DNA of 64,000 nucleotides from Streptomyces sp. NBC_00670 (GTDB lineage Bacteria > Actinomycetota > Actinomycetes > Streptomycetales > Streptomycetaceae). The notes below the pieces were generated by a model. It worked only from the letters and a program-made list of their open reading frames with translations. It searched no databases and was not told the origin of the DNA. The DNA lies in contig NZ_CP109017.1 of NCBI RefSeq assembly GCF_036226765.1, positions 186,001 through 250,000 of the forward strand, written 5' to 3'. Below, piece after piece: positions 1 to 9,091 of the stretch (its first letter is position 1; each line of letters opens with the position of its first letter). Both the position numbers and the translations under genes were made by a program.

Positions 1-1089
1 GACCATGAAGCCGTGGCTGTAGAGGATGAAGCCCAGATCGTCGGAGGGGATGTCACGGTGCCGGAAGGTGACGATGCCGTGCCGCCGCTGGGCCGTGGGC
101 AGCGCGCTGTCCGCGGTGAGGCTCGCGGGGCAGCCGAGGACGTCGTACGGCTCGAGGCGTCCCAGACGGTCGGTCAGGCGGGTGGCCAGCCGGGTGACAT
201 GGCGGGCGATACGGGCGGGGCCGGCCTCCGTGAGCCAGTCGAGCGCCGCCAGGAGCGAGACGATGCCCACCGTGTTGGGGGTGCCCTGCCACCCACCGGG
301 CCGTAACGCCGGCCCCCTGGTGTTGCGCGCCCACACCGCTCCGGTGCCGGGCAGGGCCAGCGCCTTGTGCCCGGAGAAGACGACGAAGTCGACGTCGAGG
401 TCCGGGTCGTCGACCTGGACGGGGAGGTGGCCGACGCTCTGCGCGGCGTCCAGGCAGATCGGCACGTCCGGGCCGACGGCGGCGCGCAGCCGGTGCACGT
501 TCATGTCGCCGCCGTAGACGTGATGGACGTGCGTCGCCGCGACGAACCGGGTGCGGGAGCCGACCATTCCGGCAACGGCGCGGTGGTCGTAGTCGCCGGA
601 GGACTCCTGGACGGGCAGCGCCCGTACCGTCACCTCGACTCCGCGCGCGGCCAGCAGCCGCTGGGCTTCGAGCCAGGGGTCCAGGTTGGCCCGGTGGTCG
701 GTGAAGGGCACGAGGATCTCGTCGCCGTCCTTCAGGTACGGCACGAGCCAGTCGCGGGCGACGGTGCGCAGTCCCTCGGTGGTGCCGCTGGTGAAGTGGA
801 CCGCGGAGCGCCCCGGCCGGGGGTCTCCCAGGAACTCCTTGACCCGCTCCCGGGTCCGCTCCACCAGCTCCGTGGTGCGGTTGGCCCAGGGGTAGGTGCC
901 GCGGCCCGCGTTGGCGTTGGTGGTGGTGAGGTAGGTCTGCACGGCGTCCAGGACCGCCCGCGGTTTCTGCGAGGTGGCCGCGCTGTCCAGATACGCCAGG
1001 TCCGGGTGCGCGGTGACGATGGGGAACTGTGTCCGCACCTTCTCCTGCCAGGAACGCACTTCGGCGGTCGTCTCCCCTGCCACGCTCAC
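1..1089 (-). CDS. Class V aminotransferase / cysteine desulfurase-like protein, 3' end cut by window
   Basis: 363 codons are visible with no stop before the left edge, so the C-terminus is missing. Fold-type I PLP enzyme of the SufS/class V family: SGTTEG cofactor loop near residue 101, LDAAQS (Asp214, pairs with the PLP ring nitrogen) and FSGHKALALPGTG with Lys242 as the Schiff-base lysine. SufS-type enzymes take sulfur from cysteine as a persulfide, but their catalytic Cys lies near the C-terminus, beyond the window, so desulfurase activity cannot be confirmed; a lyase or epimerase role is possible. I chose the GTG at 1089 because it overlaps the TGA of the upstream gene (GTGA coupling). 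It is third in an operon with a decarboxylase and a CysK-rhodanese fusion, which hints at sulfur transfer. Confidence 0.85.
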   Translation of the reverse strand, partial: MSVAGETTAEVRSWQEKVRTQFPIVTAHPDLAYLDSAATSQKPRAVLDAVQTYLTTTNANAGRGTYPWANRTTELVERTRERVKEFLGDPRPGRSAVHFTSGTTEGLRTVARDWLVPYLKDGDEILVPFTDHRANLDPWLEAQRLLAARGVEVTVRALPVQESSGDYDHRAVAGMVGSRTRFVAATHVHHVYGGDMNVHRLRAAVGPDVPICLDAAQSVGHLPVQVDDPDLDVDFVVFSGHKALALPGTGAVWARNTRGPALRPGGWQGTPNTVGIVSLLAALDWLTEAGPARIARHVTRLATRLTDRLGRLEPYDVLGCPASLTADSALPTAQRRHGIVTFRHRDIPSDDLGFILYSHGFMV

Positions 1090-2423
1090 TCCCTCACCAG
1101 CGGTGCGCCGGCGTCCCGCCAGGCGACGATCCCGCCCGCCAGGCTCCTGACGTCCGGGTGTCCCATGCGGGTCAGCAGCGCCGCGTAGCGCAGCGACCTC
1201 TCCCCCACCGGACACGCGAGCAGTACCGGGGTGCGCTTGCTGAACGGCAGTCCGCCGCGCACGAGTTCATCGAAGAGTTCGTCGACGATGTTGACCGAGC
1301 CCTCGATGTGCAGGGCGGCGTAGGCGTGCGGGCCGCGCAGATCGACGACCATCGGGCGGGGTTCGCCCTCCGCGATCCAGCGCCGTGCGCCCTCGACGTC
1401 GACCGCGCGGGCCGCCGCCCTGACGTCCTCGTCGCCGAGCGAGGCCAGGGAGTGCCCGCGCCGGGCCCTGCCGAGCAGTTCCGGACGGCGCTGCCGTACG
1501 TAGCTGAGGTAGCTCTCGGCCCGGTCGCAGACGATGAACACGGCGGTCTGGCGGCGGCCGGTGCCCTCCAGTTCGGCGTCGGCGGCGGCCAGTTCGCGTA
1601 CGGCCCCGTGGTAGGCGGCGCCGCCGGTGGGTCCGGAGAGCAGTCCGCAACGGCGGATCAGGGTGATCATGCCGTCGATGGCCTGCTGCGAGGTGACCGG
1701 GGCGAGCCGGTCGTAGGTGGCGGGGTCGAACAGGCCGACCTGGTGGACCTCGTCGATGGTGCGGATGCCGGGGATGAAGTCGGACTTGTCGGCGACCAGT
1801 CCGAGCACCCGTACGCCGGCGTCGTGTTCGCGCAGGACGCGGGCGACGCCCGTGGAGGAGCCGGCCGTGCCGACGCAGGCCACGAACCAGTCCGGTGCCC
1901 GTCCGTCGAGGTCCTTGACGATCTCCGGCCCGGTGCCGGCCGCGTGCGCCTCGACGTTGCGCGGATTGAAGTACTGGTCGGTGTGCAGATAGGAGCTGCC
2001 GGGCTCGGAGAGCGCCTGGTGGAAGCGGGTGAGCGGGTCGTCGGTGTCGGTGGGGTCCAGACACTCGCTCTGGCCGGGCAGTTCCTCGATCTCGGCGCCG
2101 AGCAGCAGGAGCAGTTCCTTGATCTCGGGGACGCGCATCCGGTTGGTGACGCTCTTGAACCTCAGCCCGTGCATGCCGGCCAGCAGGGCGAGCGCCTTGG
2201 CCGTGTTGCCGCTGGAGAGCTCCACGACCGTGCCGTCGCCGCCCGCCGCCTCCTCAAGGTGGGGCCGGGCCATGTGCCAGGCCGGGCGGTCCTTGACGGA
2301 GCCGAAGGGGTTGAGCATCTCCAGCTTGGCGTAGAGGTCGATGTGGCGCAGACCGTGCACCGCCGGGTCGATGCGGACGAGCGGTGTGTTGCCGATGGCT
2401 TCGGTGATGCTGTCGTACCTCAT
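1086..2423 (-). CDS. CysK-family PLP enzyme fused to a rhodanese domain
   Basis: 445 aa. Residues 1-320 are a fold-type II PLP enzyme of the cysteine synthase family: NPFGSVKDR with Lys44 for PLP, SSGNTAK at 70-76 (substrate loop) and a GTAGSSTG phosphate-binding loop. Residues about 335-445 are a rhodanese domain with an intact active-site loop CPVGER (Cys404), so it can probably carry a persulfide. CysK-like enzymes perform beta-replacement on activated serine; SbnA-type relatives make siderophore building blocks. The fused rhodanese and the desulfurase-like neighbour suggest sulfur is delivered to the beta-replacement site, but this is inference. The ATG start overlaps the decarboxylase stop (ATGA). 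Similar fusions exist in actinobacteria; the substrate here is unknown. Confidence 0.88.
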   Translation of the reverse strand: MRYDSITEAIGNTPLVRIDPAVHGLRHIDLYAKLEMLNPFGSVKDRPAWHMARPHLEEAAGGDGTVVELSSGNTAKALALLAGMHGLRFKSVTNRMRVPEIKELLLLLGAEIEELPGQSECLDPTDTDDPLTRFHQALSEPGSSYLHTDQYFNPRNVEAHAAGTGPEIVKDLDGRAPDWFVACVGTAGSSTGVARVLREHDAGVRVLGLVADKSDFIPGIRTIDEVHQVGLFDPATYDRLAPVTSQQAIDGMITLIRRCGLLSGPTGGAAYHGAVRELAAADAELEGTGRRQTAVFIVCDRAESYLSYVRQRRPELLGRARRGHSLASLGDEDVRAAARAVDVEGARRWIAEGEPRPMVVDLRGPHAYAALHIEGSVNIVDELFDELVRGGLPFSKRTPVLLACPVGERSLRYAALLTRMGHPDVRSLAGGIVAWRDAGAPLVRE

Positions 2424-3925
2424 GACGGCACTCCCTGCGGGTGTGTGAGCGGCCAGTAGTTCTCGTCCGGGCACCAGCGCCAGGCGCCGTCCTCCTCCGT
2501 GACCGCCACCGTCCGTGCCGACGGCTGCCGTTGTGCGTGGTGGGCGTGGAAGTCCATGACGTATCCGGCGGTGTTGACGAAGGCCAGCAGGTCCCCCGGC
2601 CGGGGCAGCCGGGGCAGGAACACCAGACGGCGGGTGATCAGATCGGCCTCCAGGCAGAGGTTGCCCACCAGGTGGACCCCGACCGGTGTCCCGTCCGCCG
2701 CCCCTTCGGGCGGGCCGCCGCGCGGCAGCAGGACGGGGTCGACGAGGACCCCGTGCTCCTCCAGGCTGACGTCCCCCGCGTTCATGCCGAGCCGCACGAG
2801 ATACCGGTCGGGATCGCCGTCCAGGGACCGCACCTCCTGCACCCGCGCCAGCGACAGTCCGCACTGGTCGACGAGGGCGCGGCCGGGTTCGACGTACAGG
2901 TCGTGCAGGTGCTCCAGGAGCAGGGTGGCCGGGGACCGGCCGAGGACGGGGGCCGGGCGGGTCAGGAGTGCGTCGAGGTAGCCGGGGCCCGCGGTGGGCC
3001 GGTGGGCGGGGTAGAGGGCGGCGGCGCCGCGGACCGTGCCGGCCTCGTTGCGCAGGCCGTAGCCGTGGCCGCGCCAGGTCAGCGGCGGGCGGGTGCCGAG
3101 GACGGCCTCGCTGAGCGCGGTCGTCCAGCGTTCCCACTCGCCGGCGTCCTCGACGTAGCCGACGCCGAAGCCGCCGCCGATGTCCACCGCGCGGGGCGTG
3201 AGGCCCCGGGCGCGGCAGTCGTCCATGAGGAGCACGCAGCGCTCCAGGGCGCGGCCCTTCTCCTCCAGGCCGGTGGTGTCCAAGTGGTAGGCGAGGCCGA
3301 CGAGTTCGACGCAGTCCGCGTGCCGTTCCAGCGCCGTCCAGAGCCTGTCGGCCTCGGCGACCGGGGTGCCGAACCGGCTGCGGCGCGAAAGCAGCCGGGT
3401 GCCGGCGCCGCCGGGTACGGGGTCCGACTCGAAGCCGGACAGCCGTACCAGCACCTGCGTTCTGGCCAGTGCGTACTTCCGTACGAGAACGGCCAGTTGG
3501 TCCAGCTCGCCGACCGAGTCGGCGTTCACCGTCGCGCCCACCCGGGCGGCCAGCCACAGGAACTCGGGGTCCTTGGGGCCGGTCGCCATCACCCGGTCCC
3601 CGGTGAAGCCGCAGCTCAGTGCGTGGCGGAGTTCCTCCAGGGAGGCCACGTCGATGCCGACGGCCGCCGGATCGCAGGCCGCGAGTCTGCGCACCAGGGC
3701 GCTGGAACGATTCGCCTTGTGAGCGAAGTACACCCTCCCGGCCAGGTGGTGGCGCCGGTAGACGGAGCGGAACCGCTCCGCGTTCGCGGCGACGGCCTCC
3801 GGGATCAGCACGTTCAGCGGCGATCCCAGGGCGTCGGCCAGGGAGTGCAACAACGGCGCGTTCCCGAGCAATGAGGCGAGCGGTGGGTCGACCCGCGGCC
3901 TCAGATACAAGGGCGCGTCCTTCAC
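2420..3925 (-). CDS. Fold-type III PLP-dependent amino acid decarboxylase
   Basis: 501 aa, of the alanine racemase-like barrel decarboxylase family (LysA diaminopimelate, ornithine and SbnH-type siderophore decarboxylases). Visible: YFAHKANRS with Lys70 (PLP lysine), DIGGGFG (phosphate loop, middle of the protein) and NLCLEAD with Cys424, equivalent to the catalytic cysteine loop of LysA. It is longer than typical LysA (about 420-460 aa). It would decarboxylate an amino acid or an amino-acid conjugate; the substrate cannot be read from sequence. First gene of a three-gene operon with its own promoter region carrying a Zur-like box at 3983-3999. SbnH with SbnA in staphyloferrin B is the closest functional analogy, a decarboxylase beside a CysK-like enzyme. 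Confidence 0.87.
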   Translation of the reverse strand: MKDAPLYLRPRVDPPLASLLGNAPLLHSLADALGSPLNVLIPEAVAANAERFRSVYRRHHLAGRVYFAHKANRSSALVRRLAACDPAAVGIDVASLEELRHALSCGFTGDRVMATGPKDPEFLWLAARVGATVNADSVGELDQLAVLVRKYALARTQVLVRLSGFESDPVPGGAGTRLLSRRSRFGTPVAEADRLWTALERHADCVELVGLAYHLDTTGLEEKGRALERCVLLMDDCRARGLTPRAVDIGGGFGVGYVEDAGEWERWTTALSEAVLGTRPPLTWRGHGYGLRNEAGTVRGAAALYPAHRPTAGPGYLDALLTRPAPVLGRSPATLLLEHLHDLYVEPGRALVDQCGLSLARVQEVRSLDGDPDRYLVRLGMNAGDVSLEEHGVLVDPVLLPRGGPPEGAADGTPVGVHLVGNLCLEADLITRRLVFLPRLPRPGDLLAFVNTAGYVMDFHAHHAQRQPSARTVAVTEEDGAWRWCPDENYWPLTHPQGVPS

Positions 3926-3982
3926 GAAATACCTCCCGTGCTCAGGCGTCAGTCGATCATCGCGGCATCACCCCGATGATCA

Positions 3983-3999
3983 GTCGTGATAATCGTTTC
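3983..3999 (-). promoter_or_regulatory. Zur-like box upstream of the decarboxylase operon
   Basis: Read on the minus strand the 17-mer is GAAACGATTATCACGAC. It shares GAAA-GATTATCA with the perfect palindrome at 27266-27282 but is itself an imperfect inverted repeat. It sits about 58 bp before the decarboxylase start in the 128-bp gap after the salicylate synthase gene. This suggests the PLP operon has its own zinc-responsive promoter rather than depending on read-through. Confidence 0.55.
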
Positions 4000-4053
4000 C
4001 AACTACACACGCCGTTAAGCCTCCTTCTCGTACGGTGGTCCGGGCCGTTCCCG

Positions 4054-5487
4054 TCAGCGCTCGAAATCGGCCGTGTCGGACGGGTTTCGGGTGAACCGGA
4101 GGTGCGGGGCGACACTGCGGAGCTTCTCGCAGGTCTCCTCGATCTCGCGTGCGGGGCTGGACTGGGCGGTGACCCCGGCGCCCGCCCGCAGCCACTCCTC
4201 CCCGCCCGCGCCGATGAGGGTGCGCAGCACGAGGGCGGCGTCCAGGGCGCCGTCGGTGCCGCCCCGGAACACCGCGCCGCCGTACAGGCCCCGGGGCCCG
4301 TCCTCATGGCGGGCCAGGGCCTGGAGCGCGGACCGTTTGGAGACGCCGGTGGCGGTGATCGCCGGGAAGAGCGAGGCGAACGCGTCCCACGGCCCCGCCC
4401 CGTCCCGCAGCCGCCCCGTCAGCCGGGAGGCCAGGTGCTGCACCGAGCCGCGCGGCCGCACCGCCATGAACTCCTCGACGGCCACGGAACCGGGCCGGCA
4501 CACGGCGGCCATCTCCTCGAAGGCCAGCCGTACGGAGACGGCGTGCTCGTGGATCTCCTTGGGGTCCGTGAGCAGTTCGACGCGTCTGCGCTCGTTCTCC
4601 GCCGGGTCGGCCCCGTACGCGCGGGTGCCCGCGAGCGGCTGCGTGCTCACCCGCCCGTCCCCGCCGACCTCCAGTACGGTCTCGGGGCTGAACCCCGCCG
4701 CCCGGTACTCACCGAGGTCCAACAGGTAGGAGCGCGCGGGGGTGTTGGCTCGGCGGCCCGCGAGGTACGTCGCCGGGAAGTCCGCGCGGGGCCCGGCGGG
4801 CAGGGGCACCTTCCGGGACACCACGGCCTTTTCCAGGAGCCCCGCCCGGATGTCGGCGACCGTGCGGGCCACCGCGCGGCCGTAGGCGGCGGAGCCCGCG
4901 GCGACGACCGCCTCGGTGCTCCCCGGCGCCGGCTCCCCGGCGGCCGGCTCTCGCTGCCCGGGGCGTTCCGCGAGCAGGTCGGTGATCTTGCGCAGCCATG
5001 CCTCGTCCACCGCGCGGACCACCGTCCGGTCGCCGGCGAGGGTCACCTCGACGGACGGGACCAGCACGTGCAGCAGGGGCCGGTCCCCGGCCGCCGCGGG
5101 GTCCGCGTGCAGGAGGTGGGCGAGTTCGAAGGCCGCCCAGCCGTAGAAGTGGCGTGCGCTGCCGTCCTCTTCCGCCGCGCGGAGTGCGTCCAGGGCCGCG
5201 GCGAACGCCGTCAGGGGCTGCCCGTCGGTGCGCGAGGTCCAGCTCCGTCCGGCGGCACGCGCGGTGATGCCGGTGGCGGTCGCGGTGACGTCGACGGCGG
5301 AACCCGCCGCGAAGTGCCAGACGCCGCCCTCCGTCTCGTACGCCATGTACTGGTCCGCCGGCCGCGTCCGGGCGAGGCGGGTGGCGGTGGCCGCGGGGTC
5401 GGGGCAGGGCTCCCGGGTGCTCGTACGGGCGAGCGGGGGGACGGACTTCGCCCATGCCTCCCACAGGGGCCGGGGACCGGTGCTCAT
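4054..5487 (-). CDS. Salicylate synthase (MbtI/Irp9/YbtS family)
   Basis: 477 aa, the usual length for chorismate-using MST enzymes. It converts chorismate through isochorismate to salicylate plus pyruvate with Mg2+, in the cytoplasm. Signature blocks are visible: KAVVSRKVPL (catalytic lysine region), ERRRVELLTDPKEIHEH, RGSVQHLASRLTGRL, LFPAITATGVSK and GLYGGAV. The single-protein form (no separate pyruvate lyase nearby) and the salicyl-type ligase at 27358 identify the starter unit as salicylate rather than dihydroxybenzoate. It lies 65 bp after the ABC gene at 5553-7298, on the same strand, last gene of the main biosynthetic operon. No separate promoter is visible in that 65-bp gap. Confidence 0.94.
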   Translation of the reverse strand: MSTGPRPLWEAWAKSVPPLARTSTREPCPDPAATATRLARTRPADQYMAYETEGGVWHFAAGSAVDVTATATGITARAAGRSWTSRTDGQPLTAFAAALDALRAAEEDGSARHFYGWAAFELAHLLHADPAAAGDRPLLHVLVPSVEVTLAGDRTVVRAVDEAWLRKITDLLAERPGQREPAAGEPAPGSTEAVVAAGSAAYGRAVARTVADIRAGLLEKAVVSRKVPLPAGPRADFPATYLAGRRANTPARSYLLDLGEYRAAGFSPETVLEVGGDGRVSTQPLAGTRAYGADPAENERRRVELLTDPKEIHEHAVSVRLAFEEMAAVCRPGSVAVEEFMAVRPRGSVQHLASRLTGRLRDGAGPWDAFASLFPAITATGVSKRSALQALARHEDGPRGLYGGAVFRGGTDGALDAALVLRTLIGAGGEEWLRAGAGVTAQSSPAREIEETCEKLRSVAPHLRFTRNPSDTADFER

Positions 5488-5552
5488 CGTGTGGTGTCCT
5501 TCTCTCTCGTGCCGGGTCGGGCGGGGCGGGTTCGTGGATGTGGGGTGCCGGG

Positions 5553-7298
5553 TCATGAGGGGGCCGCCGCCAGCCGCCAGCCGTGGGCCCGGGCGCGTCG
5601 CTCCCAGAAGGAGGCGTAGGTGCCGCCGGCGGCGAGGAGTTCGTCGTGCGTGCCCCGTTCGGTGATCTCGCCGTCCTCCAGGACGAGGATGCGGTCGGCG
5701 TCGACGACGGTGCTCAGCCGGTGTGCGACGACCAGGACGGTCCTGTGGCCTGCCAGGGCGCGCACGGTCTCGGCGAACAGTGCCTCGCTCTGCTGGTCGA
5801 GGGCGGCGGTGGCCTCGTCGAGGACGAGGATCGGGGCGTCCTTGAGCAGGGCGCGGGCCAGGGACACGCGCTGGCGCTGGCCGCCGGACAGCCGGGTGCC
5901 GCCCTCCCCCACCGTGGTGGCCCATCCGTCGGGCAGTTCGTCGATCACCCGGTCGAGACCGGACAGGGCGGCGGCCTCGGCCAGTTCGCCGGGCCCGGCG
6001 TCCGGTGCGGCGATCCGGACGTTCTCCTCGATGGTGCCGTCGAAGAGGTAGACGTCCTGGAAGACCAGGGAGACGCGGGCGGCCAGTTCCTCCGCGTCGA
6101 TCTCCCGGACGTCGACGCCGCCGATACGGACGGTGCCCTCGGTGGTGTCGTGGAAGCGGGCGAGCAGCGCGGCGATCGTGGTCTTCCCCGCGCCGGAGGG
6201 TCCCACCAGCGCCGTCATGCCGCGCTCGGGCAGGCGGAAGGTGACGTCGTTCAGGGCCGGGCGTGCGGCCGGGTCGCCCTCGTGGCGGAAGCCGACCCCG
6301 GTGAACTCCACGCTCGCGTCGCGGGGTGTTCTCGGCTCGGCGGGCTGCGGGAACGGCGGCGCGTCGAGGAACGCGCCGAGCCGGTCCAGGGTGTTGCGGG
6401 CCAGCCGCATGCCCGCGCCGGCCTCGGCGGCGGACGACACGCCGTCGATGAGCCGGACCAGGAGCACCAGGAGTGCCAGCAGTGTGGGCACGTCGAGCGA
6501 TCCGTCGAGCCGCCAGGACACGCCCAGTGCGAGCAGCAGGGCGAAGACGAGCCGGGTGGCGAACGAGAAGGAGACCAGGCCGGGCAGGCCCCGTGCGATG
6601 AGCCGCCGGTCCGCGCGCGCCTCGGCCACCAGGGCGTCGTCCAGCGCCCCGTACCCCTCGGCCGTCCGGCCGAACGCCCGCAGGACGGGCTGGTTCCGGG
6701 CGAACTCCAGCACCCGGTCGGCGGATTCGCCGATCGCCGCGTCCCGGCCGAGGTCGAGCCGCCGCATCACCGCCGTGCTCGCCCATTGCACGGCGAAGAG
6801 CACGGGCGCGCACGCCAGCAGCACCAGAGCGGTGCGGACGTCGAAGAAGAAGGTGGCGGCCACCAGTGTCGCCGGGGTGAGGAAGGAGGTGAGGAACGGG
6901 CGGAGCAGATGGGCCGGGGTGCTCATCACCTGGAGGACGTTCTGTCCGGCGAGCCTGCTGAACTCGGCGGTGCGGCCGGCGGTGAACCAGCCCAGCGGCA
7001 GCCGCAGGGCCTGGTCCGCCATGCGGCGGTGCAGCACCCGGGAGAGCCGGGAGCCGGCCGAGAACCCGCCGCCGAGGGCGGCGCCCTGGAGCACGGCGTA
7101 CGCGAGTACGCAGCCGGCGAACGCGGTCAGCCAGGGCCACGCCTCGTCGGGGTCGGGGCCGAGGAGGGCGCGCAGGACGGGCACGAGTAGGGCGAAGGCG
7201 ATGCCCTGGAGGACGGCCGCGCCCGACTGGAGGACGAGCAGCCGGTTCAGCGGCCGGGAGCCCTCCGGGCCGAGGACGCGGTAGAGCTGTCGGATCAT
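5553..7298 (-). CDS. ABC half-transporter, permease plus ATPase (YbtQ/IrtB-like)
   Basis: 581 aa. An N-terminal six-helix type IV (exporter-fold) membrane domain occupies about residues 15-310; the nucleotide-binding domain is C-terminal, with GPSGAGKTT (Walker A), LSGGQRQR (signature), ILVLDEATAALD (Walker B) and AHRLS (switch His). Its ATG overlaps the stop of the preceding half-transporter (ATGA), so the two very likely form a heterodimer. In yersiniabactin (YbtPQ) and mycobactin (IrtAB) systems such exporter-fold pairs actually import the loaded siderophore. Import is therefore the best guess, with export of the free ligand the alternative. No extra siderophore-interacting reductase domain, as in IrtA, is present. 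Confidence 0.88.
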   Translation of the reverse strand: MIRQLYRVLGPEGSRPLNRLLVLQSGAAVLQGIAFALLVPVLRALLGPDPDEAWPWLTAFAGCVLAYAVLQGAALGGGFSAGSRLSRVLHRRMADQALRLPLGWFTAGRTAEFSRLAGQNVLQVMSTPAHLLRPFLTSFLTPATLVAATFFFDVRTALVLLACAPVLFAVQWASTAVMRRLDLGRDAAIGESADRVLEFARNQPVLRAFGRTAEGYGALDDALVAEARADRRLIARGLPGLVSFSFATRLVFALLLALGVSWRLDGSLDVPTLLALLVLLVRLIDGVSSAAEAGAGMRLARNTLDRLGAFLDAPPFPQPAEPRTPRDASVEFTGVGFRHEGDPAARPALNDVTFRLPERGMTALVGPSGAGKTTIAALLARFHDTTEGTVRIGGVDVREIDAEELAARVSLVFQDVYLFDGTIEENVRIAAPDAGPGELAEAAALSGLDRVIDELPDGWATTVGEGGTRLSGGQRQRVSLARALLKDAPILVLDEATAALDQQSEALFAETVRALAGHRTVLVVAHRLSTVVDADRILVLEDGEITERGTHDELLAAGGTYASFWERRARAHGWRLAAAPS

Positions 7299-9091
7299 CG
7301 GGTGCTTCCCTCCGGGATGTCGTCCGGGTTTCGCTGGGCGTTCCACAGCGACGCGTAGCGGCCCCCGGCGGCCAGCAGGTCGTCGTGGCGGCCCTGTGCG
7401 GTGACGCGGCCGTCCTCCAGGACCACGATCCGGTCGGCCGAGCGGATGGTGGACAGCCGGTGGGCGATGACGAGCAGGGTGCGGCCGGCCGCGAGCGCGG
7501 ACAGCGCGTCCTGGATCAGCGCCTCGGAGTGCGGGTCGGCGTACGCGGTCGCCTCGTCGAGGACGAGGACGGGCGCGTCGGCGAGCAACGCCCGCGCGAT
7601 GGACAGGCGTTGGGCCTCGCCGCCGGACAGGGCGAGGCCCGAGCCGAGTTGGGTGGCGTAGCCGTCGGGCAGGGCCAGGACGCGGTCGTGGAGGCGGGCG
7701 GCGCGGGCGCACCGTTCAACCTCCTCGTCGGTGGCGTCGGGACGGCCCAGGCGGATGTTGTCGGCGACGCTCGCCCGCAGCAGCCGTACGTCCTGGAGGA
7801 CGAAGCCGACCCGGCGGTACAGCTCGGTCGCGGGGATGTCCCGCACGTCGGCGCCGCCGAGGGTGACGGTGCCGGCGGTGACGTCGTGGAAGCGGGGCAG
7901 CAGCGAGGCCAGGGTGGACTTGCCCGAACCGGAGGGTCCGACGAGCGCGGTCACGGTGCCGGGCACGAGGTCGAGGTCGACGCCGCTGAGGACGTCGGTG
8001 CGCCCGTCGTAGGAGAAGGACACGCCGCGCATCGAGACGTGGTGGCCGTCGGGCAGGACGGGGGCCGCGGGTTCGGGGAGCGTGGGGGCGCGCAGCAGTT
8101 CGGTGAGGCGTACGGCGGCGGCCTGGCCGGCCCGGATCTGCTGGACGCGGGGGCCGACGACGCCCATGGGCGCGGCGACGGCGGGTCCGAGCAGCAGGAA
8201 GGGGACGAGCCGCGCGGCGGGCATCCCGTCCCGGGTCACGAGGAGCGCGCCCGCCAGGGACAGGAGCAGCAGTACGACGGCCGGGGTGACGACCAGGACG
8301 GCGGCGGTGGAGCTGACCAGGGTGGCCCGCACCCAGCCGGAGAAGAAGTCGGCGAACCCCTCGGTCGCGCGGACGAACCGCTCGTGCGCCCTGCGGCCGC
8401 GTCCGAAGCTCTTGAACACGGCGATGCCGGCCGCGAACTCCACGGCGGCGGCGGAGATCCGTCCGATCGCGGCGCCGAACTCGGCCATCTGTGCCGCCGC
8501 GCCGGACATGGCCCGCCGGAAGAGGAGCAGGCCGAGCAGCAGCGGCACGACGGCGAGCAGGGCGAGGCGCCAGTCGACGGTGAACAGGTAGGCCAGGGCG
8601 AGGACCGGGGCAGTGAGCACGGCGACCACGTCGAGCAGGGTGTGCGCGAACAGCGTGTGCAGGGCGCCGACGTCGTCGTGCACCGCCTGTTCGATCTCGC
8701 CGGTGCCCTTCTCGGTCAACCGGCCCAGGGGCAGCCGGCCGATGTGCCGGGCGAGCCGGCGGCGGAGGGCGAGCTGAAGGTCGTTGTCGGCGAGGTGGGC
8801 GAGGGCGCCGGCCGCCGTTCCGCACACCAGGGCGAACAGACCGGCCGCGCACGCCAGCGCGACCAGCGGCCACAGGGCGTCGGCGGAGGCTCCGTCGGTG
8901 AGGCGGTCGGCGAGGAGCGAGACGGCGATGAACGGGACCACTCCGGCGAGGGCGGCGACGGCCTGGAGGCCGGCGGCGAGAGCCAGCCGGCCCCGGACGG
9001 GTGCGGCGAGCGTGCGCAGCGGCGGGGGCGCCCCGGTGTCCGGGGCGGGGGCGGCCGGCTGCGGGCCGGGGCGGGAGGTGGGTGACGTCAC
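7295..9091 (-). CDS. ABC half-transporter, permease plus ATPase (YbtP/IrtA-type partner)
   Basis: 598 aa. After a Pro-rich N-terminal tail of about 35 residues come six predicted transmembrane helices (about 45-330) and an NBD with GPSGSGKST, LSGGEAQRLS, VLVLDEATAYADP and IAHRLS. The Walker B extension DEATAYADP resembles the DEATAFADP form I associate with YbtP/IrtB-type siderophore importers. The GTG start at 9091 overlaps the methyltransferase TGA (GTGA). Pairs with the product of 5553-7298. Zinc-ligand or iron-ligand uptake cannot be told apart from sequence; the Fur-family box upstream of the operon favours zinc. Confidence 0.88.
   Translation of the reverse strand: MTSPTSRPGPQPAAPAPDTGAPPPLRTLAAPVRGRLALAAGLQAVAALAGVVPFIAVSLLADRLTDGASADALWPLVALACAAGLFALVCGTAAGALAHLADNDLQLALRRRLARHIGRLPLGRLTEKGTGEIEQAVHDDVGALHTLFAHTLLDVVAVLTAPVLALAYLFTVDWRLALLAVVPLLLGLLLFRRAMSGAAAQMAEFGAAIGRISAAAVEFAAGIAVFKSFGRGRRAHERFVRATEGFADFFSGWVRATLVSSTAAVLVVTPAVVLLLLSLAGALLVTRDGMPAARLVPFLLLGPAVAAPMGVVGPRVQQIRAGQAAAVRLTELLRAPTLPEPAAPVLPDGHHVSMRGVSFSYDGRTDVLSGVDLDLVPGTVTALVGPSGSGKSTLASLLPRFHDVTAGTVTLGGADVRDIPATELYRRVGFVLQDVRLLRASVADNIRLGRPDATDEEVERCARAARLHDRVLALPDGYATQLGSGLALSGGEAQRLSIARALLADAPVLVLDEATAYADPHSEALIQDALSALAAGRTLLVIAHRLSTIRSADRIVVLEDGRVTAQGRHDDLLAAGGRYASLWNAQRNPDDIPEGSTR

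Noticed and set aside
3619-5619. 666-codon plus-strand frame across the decarboxylase and salicylate synthase
   Set aside because: Arg/Gly/Pro-rich shadow without family features; the minus strand carries conserved salicylate synthase motifs.
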